Shown here: positions 9,139 through 14,294 of the stretch, one piece after another | Layout of the letters: the number at the start of each line of letters is the position of its first letter | How positions within the stretch are numbered: position 1 is the stretch's first letter | Assembly: GCA_016869895.1 (NCBI GenBank) | Contig: VGDC01000012.1 | Location: 1-14,294 of the forward strand | DNA length: 14,294 bases | Direction: 5' to 3' | Source of the DNA: Alphaproteobacteria bacterium | GTDB lineage: Bacteria; Pseudomonadota; Alphaproteobacteria; Rickettsiales; VGDC01 | The notes under the pieces: model-generated | What the model saw: only the letters and a program-made list of their open reading frames with translations | Told to the model about the DNA's origin: nothing | Database searches by the model: none | Translations under genes and position numbers: made by a program

Positions 9139-9160
9139 ATAAAAATCAGGAGATTTTTAT
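9139..9160 (+). promoter_or_regulatory. AT-rich leader hairpin with a Shine-Dalgarno sequence in its loop, upstream of mnmG
   Basis: ATAAAAATC (9139-9147) and GATTTTTAT (9152-9160) form a perfect nine-pair stem around an AGGA loop. The loop plus the next G is a Shine-Dalgarno sequence (AGGAG). The ATG at 9159 straddles the end of the stem and opens a 12-codon reading frame that ends at 9197, inside mnmG in another frame. An in-frame mnmG ATG follows at 9163, and the preferred mnmG start with its own AAGGA is at 9181. The structure could tune mnmG translation, but the stem is weak (mostly A-T) and a function is not shown. Confidence 0.35.
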
Positions 9161-9180
9161 GGATGCAAAAAGGAAAAATT

Positions 9181-11055
9181 ATGACTTTCGATTATGACGT
9201 GATTGTGATTGGTGGTGGGCACGCGGGCTGCGAAGCGGCGGCGGCATCCGCGCGCGTCGGCGCGAAGACGCTTTTCCTGACGCTGAAGATTGACCAGCTC
9301 GGCGAAATGTCCTGCAATCCTGCCATCGGCGGCATCGCCAAGGGTACGCTCGTCAAAGAAATCGACGCATTGGACGGCCTGATGGGGCGCGTCATCGACC
9401 GCGCCGGCATCCATTACCGCATCCTCAACCAACGCAAAGGCCCTGCCGTTCGTGGCCCGCGCGCTCAGGCCGACCGCATGCGTTACCGCGCCGCCATGCA
9501 GGAAGAGCTGGCGAACACCCCGAACCTCACCACCATAGCCGATGGGGCAGAGGATTTGCTGGTGAACGACCACAACGCCGTGGAAGGCGTGGTCACCGCA
9601 TCGGGCAAGATCTATAAAGCGAAGGCTGTGGTGCTGACGACAGGTACATTCCTAAGAGGGTTAATCCATTGTGGTGAAAAGAAAATTCCGGCGGGCAGGG
9701 TAGGGGACGCGCCGTCTGTCGGCCTCGCGCTTGCTTTGGAACGCCAAAATTTTGATTTGGGCCGTCTGAAGACGGGTACTCCAGCACGTCTCGATGGCAA
9801 AACCATCAACTGGAATATCCTCGAGAAGCAACCCGGCGATAATCCGCCTTCGCCATTCTCGTATCTAACCGACAAAATCACCCTGCCGCAGATAGAATGC
9901 GGCATCACGCACACGAACGATAAAGTCCACGAGATCATCCGTGCGAATCTCCATCGCGCGCCCATGTATTCCGGCCAGATCGAATCCCGTGGCCCACGTT
10001 ATTGCCCGTCCATCGAAGACAAGGTCGTGCGTTTCGCCGAAAAGGAAAAGCATCAGATTTTCTTGGAACCGGAAGGGCTGGATGACGACACGGTTTACCC
10101 GAACGGCATTTCCACCTCGCTGCCGGAAGAAGTTCAGCATGACCTCATCCACAGCATCGAGGGTCTGGAGAACGTACGCATCATCCGCCCCGGCTATGCC
10201 ATCGAGTATGATTATGTCGACCCCCGTGAATTGACCCGCACTTTTGAGACCAAAAAGGTCGCTGGATTGTTCTTCGCCGGACAGATAAATGGCACGACCG
10301 GATATGAAGAAGCAGGGGCGCAAGGTCTGGTCGCCGGAGCGAATGCCGCATTATTGGCGGCAGGTTCTGCGCCATTCATCATCGACCGCGCCGATGGCTA
10401 CACCGGCGTGATGATCGACGACCTCATCACTTTCGGCACGTCCGAACCCTACCGTATGTTCACGTCACGCTCGGAATATCGCCTAACCCTTCGCCCCGAC
10501 AATGCCGACTTCCGCCTGACCCGTAAGGGTATGGAAGCAGGGCTCATCGGTGCATATCGCCAAAGCCGCTTTGAAGCCAAAGCCGATGCATTGGACGCAG
10601 CCCGCGCCGCGATGAAATCCGTCTCCCTTTCGCCCAAAGAAGGGGAGGGTAAGGGCATCAAAATCAATCAGGATGGTCTTCGCCGCAACGGTCTGGAACT
10701 GCTCGCATACCCTGAAGTCGGATTCGACACTTTGCAAGATATATGGCCTGAACAGCTGAACTTCACACCAGATATTGTAGAACAGCTCGAAATTGAGGCG
10801 ACCTATGCAGGCTACTTGGAGCGTCAGGAATCGGAAATCCGCGCCTTCAAACGCGAGGAGAACCTGACTATCCCCGAAGGCTTTAACTTCCGCGCGCTGG
10901 GTTCGCTCTCCACTGAAATCAAAGAGAAGCTGACCAAAGCCCAACCCGCCACCGTGGGTGCGGCAGGTCGCATCCCTGGCATGACCCCCGCCGCCCTTTC
11001 GGCATTGATGGCACATGTTCATCAATATTACGCTACCCGTAGCGATGTCGCATAA
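9181..11055 (+). CDS. mnmG: tRNA uridine-5-carboxymethylaminomethyl modification enzyme MnmG
   Basis: FAD-binding partner of MnmE in wobble-uridine modification. From ATG 9181 it has 624 residues, close to the E. coli length of 629. The dinucleotide-binding motif GGGHAGCEAA is near the start. Next come MSCNPAIGGIAKGTLVKEID with the conserved Cys at 45, GPAVRGPRAQADR, GTFLRGLIHCGEKKIPAGRVG, and GPRYCPSIEDK with the second conserved Cys at 275 (E. coli Cys47 and Cys277). GQINGTTGYEEAGAQGL and TSRSEYRLTLRPDNAD follow. The C-terminal MnmE/tRNA-binding region is complete. I chose 9181 because AAGGA lies six to seven bases upstream and MTFDYDVIVIGGG matches the family; ATG 9163 in the same frame would add six residues (MQKGKI). 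rsmG starts 15 bases after the stop. Confidence 0.96.
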   Translation: MTFDYDVIVIGGGHAGCEAAAASARVGAKTLFLTLKIDQLGEMSCNPAIGGIAKGTLVKEIDALDGLMGRVIDRAGIHYRILNQRKGPAVRGPRAQADRMRYRAAMQEELANTPNLTTIADGAEDLLVNDHNAVEGVVTASGKIYKAKAVVLTTGTFLRGLIHCGEKKIPAGRVGDAPSVGLALALERQNFDLGRLKTGTPARLDGKTINWNILEKQPGDNPPSPFSYLTDKITLPQIECGITHTNDKVHEIIRANLHRAPMYSGQIESRGPRYCPSIEDKVVRFAEKEKHQIFLEPEGLDDDTVYPNGISTSLPEEVQHDLIHSIEGLENVRIIRPGYAIEYDYVDPRELTRTFETKKVAGLFFAGQINGTTGYEEAGAQGLVAGANAALLAAGSAPFIIDRADGYTGVMIDDLITFGTSEPYRMFTSRSEYRLTLRPDNADFRLTRKGMEAGLIGAYRQSRFEAKADALDAARAAMKSVSLSPKEGEGKGIKINQDGLRRNGLELLAYPEVGFDTLQDIWPEQLNFTPDIVEQLEIEATYAGYLERQESEIRAFKREENLTIPEGFNFRALGSLSTEIKEKLTKAQPATVGAAGRIPGMTPAALSALMAHVHQYYATRSDVA

Positions 11056-11069
11056 CCCATTTCATTGAG

Positions 11070-11699
11070 TTGTTCCACGTGAAACAATCCGATTCCGCGT
11101 TTCAGAAATTTGTTTCGTCTGTCGATGTTCCACGTGAAACACTCGACAAACTGATTACCTACCACGACCTCCTCCAGAAATGGCAAAAGAAAATCAATTT
11201 GGTGAGCAACACCACGTTAGAAAATGCTTGGGAAAGACATTTTTTAGATTCCGCCCAACTTTACCACTTGCTTTCTTATCCTAATAAGCCTATTTTTGAC
11301 TTAGGAAGTGGTGCTGGCTTCCCTGGATTAGTCATTTCCATCCTCGGAGCCGCCCAAGTAAGCCTTTTAGAGTCCGACCAACGCAAGTGTATATTCCTTT
11401 CCGAGGTGATTCGTGAAACGAAGGCCTCCGCGAAAGTGATTAATGAGCGAATCGAGCTTCCCAAAAAGACTTTGGCGAAGACCATCACCTCCAGAGCCTG
11501 TTCTTCTTTAGAGCAACTCCTGACCTTCTCGGAGAAGCTTCTGGATGAAGATGGCGAGTGTCTCTTCCTCAAAGGAAGGGGTGCGGCACAAGAGATTGAA
11601 GACGCGAAGAAGCAGTGGATGTTCCACGTGGAACAATACCCCAGCATCGTGGATAGCGAAGGGAGCATCCTCCGCATCCGCAACCTCAAGAAGATTTGA
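11070..11699 (+). CDS. rsmG: 16S rRNA (guanine-527-N7)-methyltransferase RsmG
   Basis: Methylates N7 of G527 in 16S rRNA using S-adenosylmethionine. The 209 residues show the family motifs WQKKINLVS (38-46), RHFLDS (56-61) and the SAM-binding loop DLGSGAGFPG (77-86). The best start is TTG at 11070; no ATG is available upstream in frame, and an in-frame GTG at 11079 is an alternative. The start region is itself a parS site and the upstream Shine-Dalgarno signal is poor (GAG next to the codon), so the start is less certain than the gene. Two further parS sites lie inside the coding region. The first 360 counted bases (11101-11460) hold 159 G+C (44 %), well below its neighbours, and at least six leucines use TTA. 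This suggests a different history or selection. parA follows after 27 bases. Confidence 0.93.
   Translation: MFHVKQSDSAFQKFVSSVDVPRETLDKLITYHDLLQKWQKKINLVSNTTLENAWERHFLDSAQLYHLLSYPNKPIFDLGSGAGFPGLVISILGAAQVSLLESDQRKCIFLSEVIRETKASAKVINERIELPKKTLAKTITSRACSSLEQLLTFSEKLLDEDGECLFLKGRGAAQEIEDAKKQWMFHVEQYPSIVDSEGSILRIRNLKKI
11071..11086. promoter_or_regulatory. parS centromere site 1, overlapping the rsmG start codon
   Basis: TGTTCCACGTGAAACA matches the known chromosomal ParB-binding consensus (TGTTNCACGTGAAACA) in full, with one mismatched arm pair around a CACGTG core. Its first two bases are the last two of the rsmG TTG start codon. The site encodes FHVKQ at residues 2-6 of RsmG. The ParB made about 1.5 kb downstream should nucleate here. 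Confidence 0.93.
11126..11141. promoter_or_regulatory. parS centromere site 2, within rsmG
   Basis: A second exact copy of TGTTCCACGTGAAACA, 55 bases downstream of site 1 in the same orientation. It is read in a different frame from site 1 and encodes part of DVPRET at residues 19-24, a stretch commonly seen near the N-terminus of alphaproteobacterial RsmG. Confidence 0.93.
11620..11635. promoter_or_regulatory. parS centromere site 3, within the 3' part of rsmG
   Basis: TGTTCCACGTGGAACA is a perfect 16-base palindrome and differs from sites 1 and 2 at one base (G for A at position 12). It encodes FHVEQ at residues 185-189, the same frame use as site 1 (FHVKQ). It lies 92 bases before the parA start codon, so ParB bound here could also affect parAB transcription. 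Confidence 0.9.
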
Positions 11700-11726
11700 T
11701 TCTTCAGAACAGACAGGGAGTTAAGC

Positions 11727-12512
11727 ATGACGCGCATCCTATCCATCGTGAACCAGAAGGGCGGCGTGGGTAAGACCACCACGGCGGTCAACCTTGCCAC
11801 CGCCATGGCCGCCATCGGCAAACGCGTCCTCCTCATCGACCTCGACCCACAGGGCAACGCCAGCACGGGTCTCGGCTTCGGCCAGCACGACCGCGAACAC
11901 AACTCCTATGACCTCTTGGCCGGCGATGCCAGCGTGGCGGAATCCGCGCGCCCTACTCAGGTGCCGAACCTGCATCTTATCCCCACTACCATGGACTTGG
12001 CGGGTGCAGAGCTGGAGCTGGTAAACGCCGAGCGCCGCAACACCCGTCTTAAGGACGCGCTGAACGAGAGCCTCGTCTCCTATGACTTCGTGCTCATCGA
12101 TTGCCCGCCGTCCCTTGGCCTGCTGACCCTCAACTCTCTCGTCGCGTCCAACGCGGTGCTCATCCCTCTGCAGTGCGAGTTCTATGCGCTGGAAGGCCTC
12201 AGCCACCTGCTCAAGACCGTCGAGATGGTGCGCGACGCCATGAACCCCGAACTGGAAGTGCAGGGCATCGTCCTCACCATGTATGACCGCCGCAACAAGC
12301 TGACGGAACAAATCGAGACGGATGTGCGCGGCTTCCTCGGCGCGCAGGTCTATCAGACCACCATCCCCCGCAATGTTCGTATCTCCGAGGCGCCATCCCA
12401 CGGCAAGCCCGCGTTGATTTACGACATCAACTGCCCCGGTTCGCTGGCCTATGCCAAACTTGCCGCCGAAGTATTGACCCGCGAGAACCGCCTCGCCCAG
12501 AATGTCGCATAA
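11727..12512 (+). CDS. parA: Chromosome-partitioning ATPase ParA (Soj)
   Basis: Deviant Walker ATPase that binds nucleoid DNA as an ATP dimer and moves ParB-parS complexes apart after replication. The 261 residues begin directly with the ATPase fold, with no N-terminal DNA-binding domain, as in chromosomal rather than plasmid type Ia ParA. The deviant Walker A is KGGVGKTT (11-18, signature Lys 11). It is followed by DLDPQGNAST, the Walker B LIDCPPSLGLLTLN, the conserved PLQCEFYALEGL and TIPRNVRISEAPSHG. AGGGAG six bases before the ATG supports the start. It forms an operon with parB (28-base gap) and probably with rsmG upstream (27-base gap). Confidence 0.97.
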   Translation: MTRILSIVNQKGGVGKTTTAVNLATAMAAIGKRVLLIDLDPQGNASTGLGFGQHDREHNSYDLLAGDASVAESARPTQVPNLHLIPTTMDLAGAELELVNAERRNTRLKDALNESLVSYDFVLIDCPPSLGLLTLNSLVASNAVLIPLQCEFYALEGLSHLLKTVEMVRDAMNPELEVQGIVLTMYDRRNKLTEQIETDVRGFLGAQVYQTTIPRNVRISEAPSHGKPALIYDINCPGSLAYAKLAAEVLTRENRLAQNVA

Positions 12513-12540
12513 AACTTACGTCGCCTGATAGGAGAAAAAC

Positions 12541-13509
12541 ATGAACGCACCGACCAAACAAAAAGGCCTCGGCAAGGGCCTCTCCGCATTGATGGGCGAC
12601 ACCGCCCCCGTTTCCCCGACCCGCACCAGCATCAACCGCGCCGAAGGCGAGGGTATGGTCTCCGACCCGCAAGATGCCGCGCCCATGCCTACCAATGAAT
12701 TACCCATCGGTGATTTGCGCCCGGGTAAATATCAGCCGCGTCGCGCCTTCAAACCCGACCAGCTACAGGAATTGGCCGACTCCATCGCCCGCAACGGCAT
12801 CATGCAGCCCATCGTGGTGCGTGCCATCGATGGCGGAAATTATGAAATCGTCGCCGGTGAACGCCGCTGGCGCGCCGCGAAACTCGCTGACCTGAAAACC
12901 GTTCCCGTCCTTATCCGCGACCTGTCGGACAGCGTGGCACTGGAACTCGCCATCGTCGAGAACGTCCAGCGTTCCGACCTGACGCCCATCGAGGAAAGCG
13001 CAGGCTATCAACGCCTGATGGATGAATTCTCCTATACACAGGAAGAACTGGCAGAAGTGGTGGGCAAGAGCCGCAGCCATGTCGCGAACCTTTTGCGCTT
13101 GCAGAACCTGCCAGAAGAAATCAAGGAAATGCTGGATAACGGTGAACTCACCATGGGTCATGCCCGCGCGCTCATCGGCGTGGCCGATGCGGTGAAGCTG
13201 GCGCAAGATGTCGTCACACGTGGTCTCAACGTGCGCCAGACGGAAGCGCTGACCCGCCGTGACCCCGAAAAGCCCATCGGCCGTCCCAAAGGCGCGACGG
13301 GTAATGCCCCCCAGCAATATGCTCCGCAGAACAGCTATAACAACGGCGCGAAAGACCCCGACATCATCGCACTGGAGGATACGCTTTCGGAGAATCTCGG
13401 TTTGAAGGTGAGCATTGATGACCGTGGACAGAGCGGCCTCATCAGCATCCAATACACCACGTTGACCCAGCTGGATGAAGTATTGCGCCGCTTAGGTGGC
13501 AGCTTCTAG
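12541..13509 (+). CDS. parB: Chromosome-partitioning protein ParB (Spo0J)
   Basis: Sequence-specific CTPase clamp that loads at parS and spreads along DNA as the cargo of ParA. The 322 residues show the N-terminal ParA-activating motif GLGKGLSALMGD (9-20) and a variable linker (about 21-52). The ParB/Srx domain carries the CTP-binding GERRWRA box at 106-112 and ENVQRSDLTPIEES at 140-153. Next is the helix-turn-helix region TQEELAEVVGKSRSHVANLLRL at about 166-187, preceding NGELTMGHARAL. A variable Gly/Asn/Gln-rich linker (about 248-270) leads to the C-terminal dimerisation domain ending in LDEVLRRLGGSF. GGAG six bases before the ATG supports the start. The matching parS sites are in rsmG about 0.9-1.5 kb upstream. 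Confidence 0.97.
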   Translation: MNAPTKQKGLGKGLSALMGDTAPVSPTRTSINRAEGEGMVSDPQDAAPMPTNELPIGDLRPGKYQPRRAFKPDQLQELADSIARNGIMQPIVVRAIDGGNYEIVAGERRWRAAKLADLKTVPVLIRDLSDSVALELAIVENVQRSDLTPIEESAGYQRLMDEFSYTQEELAEVVGKSRSHVANLLRLQNLPEEIKEMLDNGELTMGHARALIGVADAVKLAQDVVTRGLNVRQTEALTRRDPEKPIGRPKGATGNAPQQYAPQNSYNNGAKDPDIIALEDTLSENLGLKVSIDDRGQSGLISIQYTTLTQLDEVLRRLGGSF

Positions 13510-13515
13510 AGGATT

Positions 13516-14294
13516 TTAGGCAGCTTTTCTAGCCTTGTGGAACAGGGAAAGGATGTCGGTGGTGTAATGCTGCAGTTGTGACTCCGGCACGCTCCCTGTG
13601 GTCTTGCACGCCCGTTCCGCCGCTGTCAGTAGCAGCAGGGTCTTGTCGAGCATCGGCAGCTTCCAGAGATTCAGCTGACGCTCCATCACCGGCACTTGTT
13701 TATAGAACACCTTGGGCTTGGCATTCGCCACGGCCTGCGACACGGGAATCCTATCCTGCGCGACCTGTGCGGCAAGCAGATGCAAGCGCAGGAAATAGCG
13801 TTGCAAGCCGCGCACAATGACGATGGGCTGCACGGACTCTTTCAGCAGCTTCTGAAGCATCGCATCGGTGCGGCGAATTTGGCCGTCGGCGAGGGCTTCA
13901 CAAAGATCATCCAGCCCCGTATCGGCACTATTGCCCACCAGTTGCCGCGCATCCTCCAGCGATAATTTTCCGCCATCTCCACAATAAAGCACGATCTTCT
14001 CCAGCTCGCTGCGGGTGATGTTCCTATCCACGCCGAGGTTGGCGATGAGGTATTCGCGCGCATCGGAGGAGGCTTGGATATTCGCTTTGGAAAAGGTCTG
14101 GGTGATGAGCCCCGCGATGTTCTGGTTCTCATCCTTATAGCAGGCGATGGCTGCCATTTGGGGATGCGCCTCGAAGAGACTGCGCAAACCGGAACGCGCA
14201 TTGAGTTCACCCGCCAGCACCAGCAGATAGGCATCAGGCAGGGTGGCGTTCTTGGCGTTGTAGATGCCTTCCAGCGTCTTCGCCACACCATCCG
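13516..14294 (-). CDS. holA: DNA polymerase III delta subunit (HolA), N-terminal part beyond the window
   Basis: Clamp-loader subunit that opens the beta sliding clamp for the replicative polymerase. About 259 residues are visible and the frame is still open at the window edge, so the true start lies past 14294; a GTG at 14286 is only an internal in-frame codon. Recognisable parts are LLVLAGELNARSGLRSLFEAHP with AAIACYKDENQNIAGLI, then NLGVDRNITRSELEKIVLYCG and LSLEDARQLVGNSADTGLDDL. RGLQRYFLRLHLLAAQVAQ and a C-terminal ending with CKTTGSVPESQLQHY follow. This fits alphaproteobacterial HolA of about 340 residues with roughly 80 missing. Its stop is only six bases from the parB stop, in convergent orientation, with no hairpin between them. 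Confidence 0.88.
   Translation of the reverse strand, partial: DGVAKTLEGIYNAKNATLPDAYLLVLAGELNARSGLRSLFEAHPQMAAIACYKDENQNIAGLITQTFSKANIQASSDAREYLIANLGVDRNITRSELEKIVLYCGDGGKLSLEDARQLVGNSADTGLDDLCEALADGQIRRTDAMLQKLLKESVQPIVIVRGLQRYFLRLHLLAAQVAQDRIPVSQAVANAKPKVFYKQVPVMERQLNLWKLPMLDKTLLLLTAAERACKTTGSVPESQLQHYTTDILSLFHKARKAA

Noticed and set aside
9159..9197. 12-codon reading frame upstream of mnmG, considered as a separate gene
   Set aside because: It has a well-placed AGGAG but is too short and too close to the mnmG start to call as a gene; kept only as part of the leader observation.

Overview
The window looks like core chromosome of an alphaproteobacterium. The main reason is the gene run mnmE-mnmG-rsmG-parA-parB with holA convergent behind parB, which is the usual order of the alphaproteobacterial chromosome-partitioning neighbourhood. 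Other pointers are ParB-binding parS sites inside rsmG, a ParB with the N-terminal GLGKGLSALMGD motif, and moderately high GC (55-70 % in the 60-nt segments I counted by hand outside rsmG). I cannot name a genus. There are no rRNA or tRNA genes, insertion sequences, phage genes or CRISPR arrays, and no stretch over 300 bases without a gene.

Left part (2-5226, + strand): a tightly packed ABC importer operon of the YejABEF type. It holds the end of the periplasmic binding protein, two permeases and a double ATPase. yejA/yejB and yejB/yejE overlap by one base (TAATG, TGATG), and yejF starts one base after yejE stops. The predicted cargo is oligopeptides (microcin C-type compounds in E. coli).

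Middle part (5227-7694): isocitrate lyase (aceA, +), preceded by a 102-base gap with a perfect 15-base palindrome over a possible -35 box. Convergent to it is a zinc-free quinone oxidoreductase-type gene (-). The two share a strong bidirectional terminator.

Right part (7695-14294): mnmE and mnmG encode the two partners of the tRNA wobble-uridine modification enzyme. rsmG (16S rRNA G527 methyltransferase) carries three parS sites and is clearly AT-richer than its neighbours. parA and parB encode the segregation machinery that uses those sites. holA (DNA polymerase III delta subunit, -) is convergent with parB and cut by the window end.

I found no undescribed multi-gene system. The points worth a second look are small: parS-1 touching the rsmG start codon, parS sequence written into RsmG in two reading frames, the composition of rsmG, the palindrome upstream of aceA, and a leader hairpin before mnmG that shows a Shine-Dalgarno sequence in its loop.
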